Positions 22,141-32,983 of a stretch of DNA of 64,000 bases are shown here, piece by piece. A program made the translations under genes and the position numbers. This DNA comes from Adiantum capillus-veneris (lineage: Eukaryota > Streptophyta > Polypodiopsida > Polypodiales > Pteridaceae): positions 6,048,501 to 6,112,500 of the forward strand of contig CM043968.1 in NCBI GenBank assembly GCA_014529385.2. The letters run 5' to 3'. The stretch's first letter is position 1, and every line of letters begins with the position of its first letter. The notes under the pieces are model-generated. The model made no database searches. It saw nothing but the letters and a program-made list of their open reading frames with translations, and was not told the DNA's origin.

Positions 22141-22915
22141 CATTTGCCCTTGGTCATCGTGATAGTGCATCAGATACTTGATTGTGCTTGCCAACAACGT
22201 GAGCAATATGAAAATTGAATTGCAAAAGAAAATTTCCCACCTCATTTATTTGTCGGAGTTTACGTCATGAAGTACTTAAGACTTTGGTGATTCGTTCGTA
22301 GGATAATTGGAGCCCCCAATAGATAGTGCTTCCATGTGTCGAGGGCATGTAGGACAGCTAGTAGCTCCTTTTTGTAGATGACCAACACTCGCTTGTCAGA
22401 ATTGAGTCTTCCACTCTCATATGCTATGGCATGCACTTCTTGAATCAAAACTACTCCAAGGCAATCACCACAAGCATCACATTGGACCTCAAATGGTTTT
22501 GAGAGATTTGATAGTGCAAGCATGGGTTGAGAGATAAGCTTTTCTTTAAGCTTCTCAAAAGAACTTTTCTCTTTAGCAATCCATATGTACTTAAATTTTT
22601 TATTTGTGAAGTCATGCGTGGCCCTGCTATTTGGGAGAGTTTAGCTATGAAGCATCTATAGTATGCATACATACCAATAAAACTTCCTAGCTCATGTAGA
22701 TTCCTTGGGTTAGGCCATCCTTTTATTACCTCAAGCTTGGTTGGATCCATGTGGATACCATCTTGAGAGATAATATGATCTAAGTATTGAATCTCTTGGA
22801 GGAAAAATTCACTTTTCTTTTGGTTAATGAAAAGTTTATTCTCCCTCATACATTGAAAAACTACATGGAGATGTTTATTATGCTCCTCCAAAGATTTGGA
22901 GTAGATGATAATGTC
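22141..22915 (-). pseudogene. Family B RNase H and RT C-terminal part, minus strand
   Basis: RNase H is visible as VQCDACGDCLGVVLIQ, IAYESGRLNSD, YKKELLAVLHALDTWKHYLL and LRTNHQSLKYF. The RT thumb precedes it with HLHVVFQCMRENKLFINQKK and WPNPRNLHELGSFIGMYAYY. The RT starts abruptly at an IIIYS sequence directly downstream of the FDD box, fused to gag at about 22915. The fingers, palm and protease are therefore missing. Confidence 0.85.
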
Positions 22916-24168
22916 AAAAAGCCTCTATCTCTTCAGTAAAGAGTTTATTTTTACCTTTGTAGGCTCCCTTCTCCTTGGTCTTGTTGTTGTTGTTGGAGTT
23001 ACCTTGGGAAGATTTTTGAGTATTGTTCTTTCCCATTGAATCATTTCGGTCTTTGTTTTCCATAGGCTTGGCATTCTTTTTAGCCCCTTGTTGGAAATTA
23101 ATGCAAGAAGCAACCATAGTTTGGTGGATGACTTCGGTGATAGAACCGGGCCATTGTGAATTGATATACTCGGTCATTTTTTCAGGTAATGCCGCACAAA
23201 ATTGTTGCTTTTTCTCAGCAAAGTCTATCTTTTGAAAGAGTGTAGCTTTGAGATGTAAATCCCAAAACTTGTCCATATATTTGTGGAGAGACTTGTTGGA
23301 GAGTAGCTTCAAACTCCACCATTTGGTGAGCATTTTATCTTTGGCATTGCTTGCAAGGAATTGCTTCATGATGGAAACTCGTAGAGTTTTCCATGTCTTT
23401 GGAGCTTTGGCATTGCCACGAAGGCTAGCCCACCATTGATGAGCATATTTTTGAAAGTGCATAGCTACATGATGCAGCTTGGAGGATTTAGTGAAGCCCT
23501 CATCTCCAAAGGCCGCATCAAATTGCTGGATAAAGGTCAATACTTTGTCAGTAGCACCAAAGGTGCCATGATAGGTGAGAAAGGAGATACTCTTTCCTCA
23601 CTCTTTGAACTTCTTAAGCTTGTGGGACCTTTTTCAAGCAGGATAGGATTGCAATGTCCTCTCCTCTTGTAAGCCGTTTCTTTCATCGGAAGAGGAGGAA
23701 GGTGATGAAGAAGGAGAAGAGGGTGACCTCTTACGCCTTTTTCTTCCTTTGTTTCCTCTCTTCCCTTTTAGAGTGACGAGCAGAAGGGCTATAGGATGAT
23801 CTTTTCCTCTTGGGAGTTGGGGATCATCGAGACCGCCGTCTTTGGGGAGCCACATTTTTTGAGAAATTTGGAGATTCACTTCTTTCTCGTTCATTGGATT
23901 CCTCCTCTTCTCTTATTAGAGAGAGTCTTCTTTTGGAAGTCTCAACAAGAGGCTTCCTAAGCTCTTTCTCTCTTCTTGGAGAGATAGGGAAATCCTATAA
24001 GCACGAAGTTGTTGGGTAACTTCGGCTTGCAAGGCAGGGTTGCACATAGCTTGTTACAACCTGGTAACAAGATAGTTCACAAACATTGGGGGCATCATCA
24101 GTAGCACCTTCATGTGCAAAATCAAAGTTGTCAATATTCATTCTACTCTCTTTATTATTGTTAGCCAT
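22916..24168 (-). pseudogene. Family B gag, minus strand, with arginine/serine-rich segment
   Basis: The start codon is the CAT at 24166-24168, MANNN, as in the plus-strand copy. An Arg/Ser/Pro-rich segment (SPSSPSSSPSSSSDE, about 23680-23760) precedes the capsid: MTFIQQFDAAFGDEGFTKSS, HHVAMHFQKYAHQWWASLRG, KATLFQKIDFAEKKQQF. Frames change several times in the N-terminal half. It ends with an EEIEAF motif at the deletion junction near 22915, before the CCHC knuckle. Confidence 0.8.
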
Positions 24169-24530
24169 GCTAACTAAACTTATGTATATGCTACTTTGTG
24201 CTTTGGTACCCTCAAAAACTTACTCTTCTTTACCTTTGAAAATTGGCTCTCAAGCAACCACACCCGTGGTTTAAAGACTCTTGATTGCAAAGAGTAGTGG
24301 AGAGGGTCTAACATTGCTAGGTTGATTATGGTTCATGTTGAGCTTGCTAGTAGCTCAATAATGGTTAAGCCAAAGGCAAGCCCCGAAAGACTCCATTATA
24401 CCTCGAACTAAGTCCTTTTCAACCAAGTTAATAGATCCCTGTCCCACTTACCCTCTCGCAATGAACATGTCCAACCTTTCATGGACAACTTAAAGACCTA
24501 TCTTCTTAAGTAAAAAAAGAGAAACCAATA
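24169..24530 (-). other. Family B leader
   Basis: About 360 bp between the primer site and the gag start, without ORFs. It is colinear with 36061-36460 of the plus-strand copy. Confidence 0.6.
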
Positions 24531-24542
24531 GCCCTGATACCA
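24531..24542 (-). promoter_or_regulatory. Primer-binding site (minus strand TGGTATCAGGGC)
   Basis: One base from the tRNA-iMet complementary TGGTATCAGAGC. It lies one base inside the LTR edge at 24544. Confidence 0.8.
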
Positions 24543-25277
24543 ATGTAACCAAATTGGACTATGAACATTGAGAATAGCGGAATTTAGAGAACTGTAATGA
24601 GTATTTTTATGAGAATACTTTGAGAAAATAGAGAGAGAACTTGATTAGAGGTAGCAATATAACCATTATCCTTAATTAGCTTGGCATGAACAATAATTTG
24701 TAAGAGAGAGAATTAGAGAACTTGACAATAGTTGAGGACCGGATTTATGTGGAGTTGGTCCCCCCTCCAAAAGGATTTTGTATTATAGCTTCTCCCATAA
24801 AGAGAGACTTGGTACAATACGAGCTTTGTGTTCCTTGAAACCTTGATGGTGCAATGAAGATAGAGATCTTCATGCGCCACAATTATGCTTGTAACTTAAT
24901 CTAATGAAAGCATTAACTTGTCCCTGGCCTCAGTCCCAAGACCTCAAACACCTTCGAAGGTGGAGAGAGCTAGCAGAAAAGAGGGTAGGGAACAGGAAGA
25001 AGGAGTAACATGCAAGAAAGAAGTAGTGTCCTTTCATACCATCACACATAGAGCTTAGCATAGCATAATAGCATAGTAATGGAGATGAAGAAGATGGCAA
25101 GCATAGCATTGAAGCATGGCTCTTGGTTGGATTTGCATTCCATGCCAAGAGTGTTGGTGTAGGCTCTCAACTTCTCAAGCTTGGAGAAGGAGCTCTTGCA
25201 CTTCACAAAGTGAGAATGTGTGAAAATGAGTGTGTGAGAGGGTGTATACCCCTCAAGCAAGCCCCTTGCTTAGCTTG

Positions 25278-25279
<2 letters not shown>

Positions 25280-25335
<56 letters not shown>
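25280..25335. repeat. Poly(C) run of 56 bases
   Basis: Uninterrupted C tract within the LTR, absent from the partner LTR at 19078-20308. A length artefact of assembly is possible. Confidence 0.8.
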
Positions 25336-25775
25336 TTGTAGTTCAAGCTTGATTATGATTGGACCCCTCTAAGCCTAGCCAATCACATGCATAAAGCATA
25401 TCGAGCAACAAGGGTAGGCTTTGGACAAGTAGACTCCTTACCTCTTTGAGAGAGAGGGCTTGATAATATCTAGATAATTGTTGAGTTAAAGTAGAAGCTC
25501 ATTGGACCCCTCTTTAGCCCAGCCAATAGGATTCAAGCACACCATGTGGCTAAGCATAGGGAGAGCTTGATATGTGTCCATGTGTCCCTCGAGAAAGGGG
25601 GTGCCCTTTGGGTGAGTGGGAGGTTAAGTCAAAGCTTCCCCTAGCTTTGTGGTGCTCGCCCCCTCCTTTGTAGGGTCTCTTTTTGACTCAAGCCCCTCAA
25701 GCACCTTACCCCCCCCATGCATAGGAAGCATCTCAAGCACCTTACTCATCAAGCATGAAATTAGAATGAGCATGG

Positions 25776-25838
<63 letters not shown>

Positions 25839-25990
25839 CCTAGCTTGTAGGCTCGCCCCCTCTTTGTAGGGCCCATGTTTGACTTGGACTTGGTCACTTC
25901 AAGCACAAGGCCAATTTACCATGAACCTTAGCTATCAAGCATGTCAAGCACCTTATTTATTAACACCTAAAAGATGAGCCTAGCTTACCC

Positions 25991-26474
25991 TAAGGTCGTA
26001 GGTCTAAGGACTTTTAACACTAACCTTTGGAGGTCTTTAATGAAGCTAATTCTAAGGTCTTTCAAGCTCCATTAGCTAGCATTGCTCTTTGACAGACCAT
26101 CTCTCATTTGAATCCATTGACTTTGGTCCCGTGCTGAGATAGATCCATAAGCACATGTCTATATTCTAACTCTTGTTCCCATTTATTCTCCCACATTAAA
26201 TGATCAGTTCAATATGAGAGAATCATTTGGCTTAAGGTCGTAGGTCTAAGGACTTTTAACACTAACCTTTGGAGGTCTTTAATGAAGCTAATCCTAAGGT
26301 CTTTCAAGCTCCATTAGCTAGCATTGCTCTTTGACAGACCATCTCTCATTTGAATCCATTGACTTTGGTCCCGTGCTGAGATAGATCCATAAGCACATGT
26401 CTATATTCTAACTCTTGTTCCCATTTATTCTCCCACATTTAATGATCAGTTCAATATGAGAGAATCATTTGGCT
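25991..26474 (-). repeat. 242-bp tandem duplication inside the LTR
   Basis: TAAGGTCGTAGGTCTAAGG starts at 25991 and again at 26233. The two copies look almost identical, including the CCATCTCTCATTTGAATCC and ATGATCAGTTCAATATGAG words, so the duplication is recent. Confidence 0.9.
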
Positions 26475-26499
26475 TAGTTAGATATTAGATTTTATGACA

Positions 26500-27716
26500 T
26501 TACCTCTCTCTTGAAATCATAGTCGTCCTCGCTTATGAGGTAGAGAAGATACGGTCTTAGTCATTAGTCGGAGTTTCTTAGCGGGTACATGATCCCTTTT
26601 TACCCTATGACATCATTCCAGAATGGATGACTAATCCATTTGGTGCTTGGGAGACTTAACTGCCGCAAGCATGTATACTCTTGAGTCCACATCATATTTC
26701 CAAAGTAGAGTGACAAATTCTACTTGGTGTTTGAGAGACGTCGTCATCACAAACATGATTGTAAGCATGCATACCACTTAAATTTGTGCACAATAAAGAG
26801 ATAATTAGTCTTATAATGCCGAAATATTTTTCATTTAGTATTTACATTTGCTTACTCTAATGTAGCATTGTAAGGCTTCAAATGTGTGTTTCATTACCCA
26901 AGCAAATAATTGTGTCTCCTCATTGTTACCCCTTTATGTCTCAAGTAGAGGTGGTCATAGCTCCAAACTTGAACCATTTTGAGTTGATGCATGAATGGTC
27001 GCCCCAAAATAACTTCAAAGTTATTGATTTTTTCTAAGTCTACTATGACAAAAGTATGTTCATACTCATACTATCCTTGAAATGTGTTCCTTGCATCCGT
27101 CTAGCATCTTCAAATGGATAATTTTGAACTTAATCAGATACCCTCGGATAATCTTACCATGTCTTAGTACCATGTCTTTATATCGAAGAATCGATTCGGG
27201 CTGAAGCACCTCTTCTTGATCTTCAATCTCGGACGGGTCCTCAATGATTGGTTCTCGTGGTGGCTCTCCTTTGTAAGGCTTAAGTAGGCTCACATGAAAA
27301 TCAACTTGAGTTGATAGGCCATCTCATTGATTGGTTTTAGGATTTGAAAAGGACCATAGTATCTTATTGCTAGTTTAGCATAATACTTTTGGTGGCCCGT
27401 AGGATTTTTGCCCGTTGTGTGCCTCAATCAAGCCTTGGAAAATTTGAGTAGGACCTAATCATTTTCTTTGAAAGCTAAGGACCTTTTTTGCTTGTTAGCA
27501 GGAGTCTTTTGTCTTTGTTGTGAGATGAATATAGCCTCCTTAATCTTTTGGAAAGATTCTTATAGGTTTCGGCTATACTCATCGACAACGAAGATCCTCC
27601 CATGTACCTTAAGTAGCAAGGGACTTTTAGGTCTTCCTCCAATGATTTCGAAGGATGTGTTTCTCGTAGTAGTATGGACATTGCTATTGTACACATACTC
27701 TACAACAAGTAGGATT
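26500..27716 (-). pseudogene. Truncated second family B element: 3' UTR, chromodomain, part of integrase
   Basis: On the minus strand 27293-27066 encodes MSLLKPYKGEPPREPIIEDP and VLRHGKIIRGYLIKFK (junction plus chromodomain). The segment 27716-27380 encodes integrase core pieces in shifted frames. Homology stops inside the YVYNN region at about 27716, which is a truncation point. It sits upstream (in element orientation) of the shared LTR, giving an LTR-internal-LTR-internal series. Confidence 0.75.
26875..27066 (-). mobile_element. Patch of family A protease sequence inside family B
   Basis: The minus strand reads YEYEHTFVIVDLEKINNFEV, ILGRPFMHQLKMVQ and YDHLYLRHKGVTMRR. These match family A protease at 16380-16540 (EYEHTFTIVDFGKK, PFMRQLNIV, YDHIYIRHMETTM) and are unlike anything in family B. 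It interrupts sequence that is continuous at 20650-20690 of the neighbouring copy. CATACT occurs at the patch edge and in the flank. Confidence 0.75.
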
Positions 27717-27894
27717 GCTATACGTAGAGGTGTTTTTCATGGCAAATGTAAGAGGGAGGAGAGGAAGGTCACATAGAGGAGATGAGGAAGATGGAGTAGG
27801 CTAAATGCTATGCATTTTTTCCTATGTACAAAGAACTATCAAGGTAAAACTAAAAATGCCATAAGAGTGCATGTGTGAGGGGCAACGTTTAAGA
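27717..27894. other. Unassigned stretch after the truncation point
   Basis: Short purine-rich sequence (AGGGAGGAGAGGAAGG) without an ORF or motif I recognise. Confidence 0.3.
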
Positions 27895-28255
27895 GGGCTC
27901 CCCCATAGGCCCTCTAAAGGTGCTTTTGAGGGGCTCTTTAAATTGTGAGACATAGACCCCTACACCCTTTATTTTTTCCAAAAATGTAGGGCATTTTCAA
28001 AACGCCTTTAAGCTTGGGGGGGGGCGTCTTTCAACCACCCCTTAAATACAAAAGGGCCCTTGTTTTTAAGAAATGACTTGGTATTGTAGGTGACTCTACC
28101 TTTTGACCTCCTACACTAGGTTTTCCCATTGTCCTTTTCCCAAATTGGACCCTTCAAAGCCTGACTTGCTTCCTATGGGGATGTGTTATTCTTAAAATAC
28201 ATCTATTAAAAGTTTTGAGGACCCTCCAATGTAGAGAGCCTATGGGGGAGCACTC
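27895..28255. mobile_element. Inverted-repeat unit, possible MITE
   Basis: GCTCCCCCATAGGCCCTCTA at 27897-27916 pairs with the reverse complement of TAGAGAGCCTATGGGGGAGC at 28232-28251, with one mismatch. The interior (about 315 bp) is non-coding. A target duplication is not evident. Confidence 0.45.
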
Positions 28256-28420
28256 TGACCCCTGCCAACTAATTTTGGCAAACATTGCTCTCGCTTTTCA
28301 ACTTCGCGAAAATTGGCAATTTGGAAAATCCCCTGTCCTACCCCGGTCATAGGTGCAGAACGCTTATTTATAGCTACAAGGCTGATGCACGATAGGCCGC
28401 TCGTGTGAATCCACCCTAAG

Positions 28421-28684
28421 GCTTGGTTCAGACTGAACCGGCGAAAGAAACAAGGTTTCCTAAATGTGCCGCCGCCTAGTGTGAACAATGTGGAGGAGGA
28501 AAAGTGCAAAAGTGAAGGGGGTTGAGAGAGGCCATCAACTCTTCCGGAGGGGGGGGGGGGGGGGGATCGGAAGAAAAATGGAGGGCCCGACGAAAGAGTG
28601 CCTCAACTCCAACCAATTAAATTTTGCCATGAAGGAAGAACGCCCCTTTGCTTTTTTCTTCCGCCGCTTAGCCTAGTCTGAACC
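28421..28684. mobile_element. Small MITE-like element with 9-bp flanking repeats
   Basis: The left end GGTTCAGACT...GGCGAAAGAAACAAG (28425-28455) is matched in inverted form by CTTTTTTCTTCCGCC...AGTCTGAACC (28651-28684). CACCCTAAG flanks it at 28412-28420 and 28685-28693, a 9-bp duplication as made by Mutator-type transposases. The interior includes a G run of about 16 bases (28549-28564). It lies about 170 bp upstream of the host gene start. Confidence 0.5.
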
Positions 28685-28850
28685 CACCCTAAGAAGGGCA
28701 TCAAATCCATTGCTTATTTCCAATTGTGAAGCGCGGAGCCTTTTGAAATTGCATTCCAACGGGAAGTTTGTCGAGCCGTTGATAAACATCCTGATACACT
28801 CATAGCTCACCATACAGCCATAGCTATCGCTTCTGTCCGCAGCATCCGCC

Positions 28851-31800
28851 ATGCCTTCGCCTTCCCCAAATTCTCGCAAGACCTCCTCATCTGTCGCCCC
28901 TCGCAATCTCGCAGGTTCGACTCGCGGTGATCTCCCCAACCCGACTCGAGGTCTCCTGCAAGGCACAGATTCCAGTAGTTCGGCAGGTAATGAAGCTTCG
29001 TAGACCTTCCTTTCATTTCTGTCTTGAAACGGAATGCCCGAATCGTGCTCCTTCTTTTCCTGAGCTTTGATGAAATCTGCTGACCTGCAAGACATCTTGT
29101 CGTGATTTCGATTGGCAGCTGCTAGACGTTCTGTATACGAAAGGATCGATGACCACAAGGAAAACAACACTGAAAATGGGAACTGCAGGGGAATTCAAGG
29201 AAGGCCCAATCAAAATCAAAGAGGAGCCTGCAGGAAACCATGGGTAACTCATTTCGCCAAACCTGCTGCGACATTATCTCCGAGCAGCAGAGTTTTGGTG
29301 GACCGCAATTCATCTCCTTCACCGAGGTCGGGAGAAGTAGTGCAAGGTTATGGAGAGGGGCTAGACGACCCGAAAGTGAGTGCAACACCTCCAAGGGAAC
29401 GTGAGGAAGCTTGTGCGACACCAGGGCCGGTGAAGGGTGTTGCAGATCTCTCAAAACGTATCCAGCAGTTTCTGGAAGAGCAAGACGTTGTTCTAGGTAG
29501 CAAAACTGGGAGTGCTCAAGAGGTAATTTCTTCCTGTGCTTCACTCACTCCAGTGGAGCTCGGGCAGCGTTCTGTGTCTTCTCCTTACAATCCTTACAAG
29601 TCTCCTTTCTTCGAACGTCCAAAGTTTTTGCGACTAAATGGCAGCAGCGCGTCCTCGACTTTTGATGTCGTTTATTCTACGACAGATGTGGCTGATGCGA
29701 CCATGGAACAGACAGTTGAAGAGCTTCCTTTGTTTGAAGGAGGTCAGGTTCTGGCTTCTCCTCTGCAACAGATTCAGTTTTCGAATGGCCTCTCTCTACT
29801 TTCTGCTGAAGACGAGGATATTACAGCGCACGCAGAGGAATTGCAAGATCAGCTATCCGAAGCCACATTTGATGGAGCGTCTGGCGATGCATTACAGGAA
29901 AAGCTTCAGGTGGTTATAGAAAATAAAGAGCACATTTTACAAGAATCATCCGAGAAATCTGGTCAAGGTTCACCATGTTTATCCGAATCATTAGCCAAAG
30001 CACTTGCAGTAGTAGCAGAGCAGTCTCAAGTTGAAAACGTGGAGGTTGAAACAGATCTTCAGAAAGAAGATGGTGAAGTCAAAGCTAAGATTCATTCTAC
30101 ACCTGGAGTACTGGCAAGCCAGCTTGAAAGAAAAGAAGACGGTGCTGGTAAAGCAGAGCACGATCCTCAGCCTCAAGACACGGCAAACCAGTCTCAAGAC
30201 GAAGATATGAAGTCACCTCGAGGAAAAGAAATGCACACAGGACTGGAATATGAAGGTATGGAGGACAATATGGGAGAAGAGCTGTCGTGGGGTAGAAGAG
30301 CCGGAAGGGTATCATTCTGTGGGGCACTTCTTGCTTCATTTTTTATATTTGTTCTGCTTTCATCTGCTGGCCCAGGTCTCCTTCCTGCAGCCCTTGTTAA
30401 TAATCCTGTTCAGTCCTCCTGGCATTCTAGCAAGTACCACACAAATTCTCTGGCATTTGTCCGTGGAATGGAAGGCTTATGGAGCACACACACTGTCTAT
30501 CTCCCTATTGATGTGCGAGATGCTGTGGGGAGAAGTATAAAGATATTGCATTCTTTCAGAAGATCATGGACCCAAGTACATTTAGAACTGCAGGTTTTTG
30601 CCGAGTTAATGTCAAGCATCCTTGATGACGGGCTGAGGGTTCTGATGCAGCACCTATCGCAGAGAGACGGCCCTAATTCAGACCTGGAACAAGAAGAACG
30701 AGGCCGTCAATTTGAGTGGCTGCAAGATTATGAATTTGAAGAAGACTGGCTTGACGAGACACCTCTACTAGCATACACTGATTGGGAATTGCTTCATGAG
30801 TATGACCTGGGGGCAGCTAATCAGTTTGTTCTTGGTTCCATCCCAGAGGTATTGAAGCATGATTTACGGAGAAATATGTCTCGGCTAAGTGATTCTCCTG
30901 AAGTCAGGGGCCTCCTGGAAGATTTAATGACGCTGAAAGGAGGCAACACTGAAGAAGACAGATTAGAGGTTCTGCGCTACTTCTGGCAGTACACAAGGTT
31001 TTCAGCAAGTGCTGGTGAAACTTTGATGCAATACCAGGTCAAGCATCAAGCATTAGGTATCTTAGGAGAGCAGTTGATTGGCAAGATTGATTTTGCAGCT
31101 GACGGGCTCCCCCCAGAGGAGCAGTCAACTGATATGCCTGCTTATTGTGAACAGCAGCAAGACTCTCAGCCAGACCTCAATGAAAAGGCAGAGGCTGGTT
31201 CTTACATTAGTGTAGTAACAGGCGTGCCTGATCTTTCTAAAGCGCCGCAAGACTGTCTGGCAGAAGATAGCAAGCTCAATCAAGAGACAGAGTCTTCTGC
31301 TGCTACCTTTGAGCAAGGGGGGATTGAGATGAAATCATCTGATGTGGCTGTTGAAGTGACTTGGACTCCAGAGCAGCTGCAGGAATCGGACCAGATTTTT
31401 CCATCAATTGTTCCTACACTAAACGAAAATGCCAAAGGGTCAACAGACGAATGGAAGGGTGAATTAGCGGACACGCTCATTGCGAAAATGCAGCCCGCAT
31501 TAGCTGCTAAACTTGACATTGGTCATATAGCTAGTCTTGCCATTTTCGTAGTTGGCAGCATGTTCGTTCTAGCCCGTTCTAGACGGCCCAAAAGTGCTAC
31601 TTCTCCAGTCTCCACAAGTGTGCAGTTCTTGCGAAAAACCGATCAACCGCAGGAAAGCTTGGACGGTGGTAAGCAACAGGTCACCATAATTGAAGAGCTG
31701 AATGATAAATTTGCCTCTGTGCTACAATCCCCGGAGCCAAACTTGTTACGACTGCAGAGCCTGCAAACAAGTAGAGATGAAGGTCTACTTCGAAGCCCCA

Positions 31801-32066
31801 TCCCTGCATCGACCTCTTCTCCCTATGGAAGCTTTACAACCTACAAACTGACGCAGGTAAGTAATGACGTGCCGTTTTAGTTGCTGTGGACAATTCTAAG
31901 TGTAGTTAGGATTTTAGTGTTTATTAGTCTGAAGGAACTTGTTTTGCAGGGTCAAGCTGGTGAAACAAAGCTGACGCCTGTAAGGCGATCAAGCCGCATC
32001 CGTAGCCACATCAGCATGTCACCGCAATCTGATGCTGTTAAACGGATAGCTATCTCTCCTCCGTGA
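28851..32066 (+). CDS. Plant two-TM protein of unknown function (three exons)
   Basis: The exons are inferred as 28851-28986, 29119-31856 and 31950-32066, giving 996 residues. The ATG at 28851 lies in a good context (CATCCGCCATGC). Donors GGCAG|GTAATG and ACGCAG|GTAAGT and acceptors GATTGGCAG and TGTTTTGCAG preserve the frame. The N-terminus is Ser/Pro-rich and the region to about residue 430 is acidic and disordered-looking. A hydrophobic helix (FCGALLASFFIFVLLSSAG) is near residues 445-468. An acidic middle (EFEEDWLDETPLLAYTDWEL) and a second helix (IASLAIFVVGSMFVLARS) near 848-866 follow. The tail after the last intron is basic (TPVRRSSRIRSH), preceded by YGSFTTYKLT. From memory, GSFTTY and TPVRRSSRIR endings occur in a conserved land-plant membrane family with no assigned function. 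A membrane location is likely. It is the only intact multi-exon gene here. Confidence 0.8.
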
Positions 32067-32139
32067 GCGCGCTCACCCATAGCCTATTTGAGGAAACAAG
32101 TCGTCTTGTTTACCCAATCCTTCCTTTCTTGTGGCGCAA

Positions 32140-32176
<37 letters not shown>

Positions 32177-32460
32177 CTTGATATTATCATGTAGGACTTT
32201 CTTTCACGTTCCACACCTCGCTGTATTATCGTTTTCTGCCTTTGAAAATTTGCTTGCCATGTGCTGCACTGGCTAAATGAACTCAATGTTGTGAATTCAT
32301 TTGACAGATTCTTAACAGTTTTGACAGATTCTATGGTGTGCAAGAAAGAGTTTTGAATACCCTTCTTGTATGGAGGTCCTCTAAGTGGTATGCAGGTTCA
32401 CTTTTTGATAGAAGTGAAACCACTTTTGCAAGATTTAATGAGGCCTCATGCATTTGATGA
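32067..32460 (+). other. Probable 3' UTR and downstream flank of the host gene, with (GT)n
   Basis: Non-coding; contains a (GT)n array at 32144-32174. No clear AATAAA signal identifies the polyadenylation site. Confidence 0.45.
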
Positions 32461-32538
32461 TAAGTGGGTTTTCCTTTGACTCCACATTTCATCGTTACAA
32501 GCCACCATTACTCTCCTCTCTCAACCTCCATCTGCCCT

Positions 32539-32541
<3 letters not shown>

Positions 32542-32615
<74 letters not shown>
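32542..32615. repeat. (CT)n(CA)n compound microsatellite
   Basis: CT at 32542-32574 continuing into CA to 32615. Open frames through it are simple-repeat artefacts. Confidence 0.95.
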
Positions 32616-32618
<3 letters not shown>

Positions 32619-32660
32619 CCAATTCACACACCAAATTTGTGGAGGAAGAGGTATGCAGCG

Positions 32661-32927
32661 GAATAATCTGTCATCTGTTGAGCCTCTAATTGCTCTTTGA
32701 AGGAGGAGGCTGCTGCTTGGAACTTGACCCACCGTTTCACCAATAAAGAAATTTATAAAGTCCTTTGTGAAAAAAGCCATTGGAGTGAGGTCATAAACGA
32801 TTCCACACGGAGTCCAGCACGATTACTGAGTAATTTCTGGAACATCCGGTATGTCTACATAGATTCACAAATTGATAAAATTGAAAAGCAATTGGAGGAG
32901 AAGGATGGGCTATCTCCTTTAAAATAG
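32661..32927 (+). other. Dispersed repeat word and short unidentified open segment
   Basis: ATCTGTCATCTGTTGAGCCT and the bases after it (about 32665-32698) recur at about 44911-44941, also just after a microsatellite. An overlapping open segment to 32927 encodes IDKIEKQLEEKDGLSPLK at its end. I do not recognise it; it may be a fragment of a dispersed element. Confidence 0.3.
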
Positions 32928-32983
32928 AAGATAGGCCTTTTGTGTTATCGCACATTTTCTTTAGGTAAAACGTTGGCCTGTGA

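Larger units (their letters stand above)
24544..26499 (-). repeat. Family B LTR shared by two internal regions
   Basis: The lower end, TGTAACC, is followed by a primer site, so it acts as the 5' LTR of the element below. The upper end, at ATTTTATGACA (26499), adjoins a second copy of the 3' untranslated region and chromodomain (26500-27716). It is therefore also the 3' LTR of a second, truncated element. It includes a 56-base poly-C (25280-25335), a (CT)n array (25779-25835) and a 242-bp tandem duplication (25991-26232 and 26233-26474). Confidence 0.8.

Noticed and set aside
29112-29120. Start of the host protein at 29112
   Set aside because: The codon there is TTG and lies in an intron just before an acceptor. 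A splice-consistent exon with a well-placed ATG lies at 28851-28986.
29122-29544. Minus-strand open frame within the host gene
   Set aside because: Antisense shadow of exon 2; no start context, splice or domain evidence.
32110-32343. Minus-strand open frame overlapping the host gene's 3' flank
   Set aside because: It depends on a (CA)n array and has no domain.
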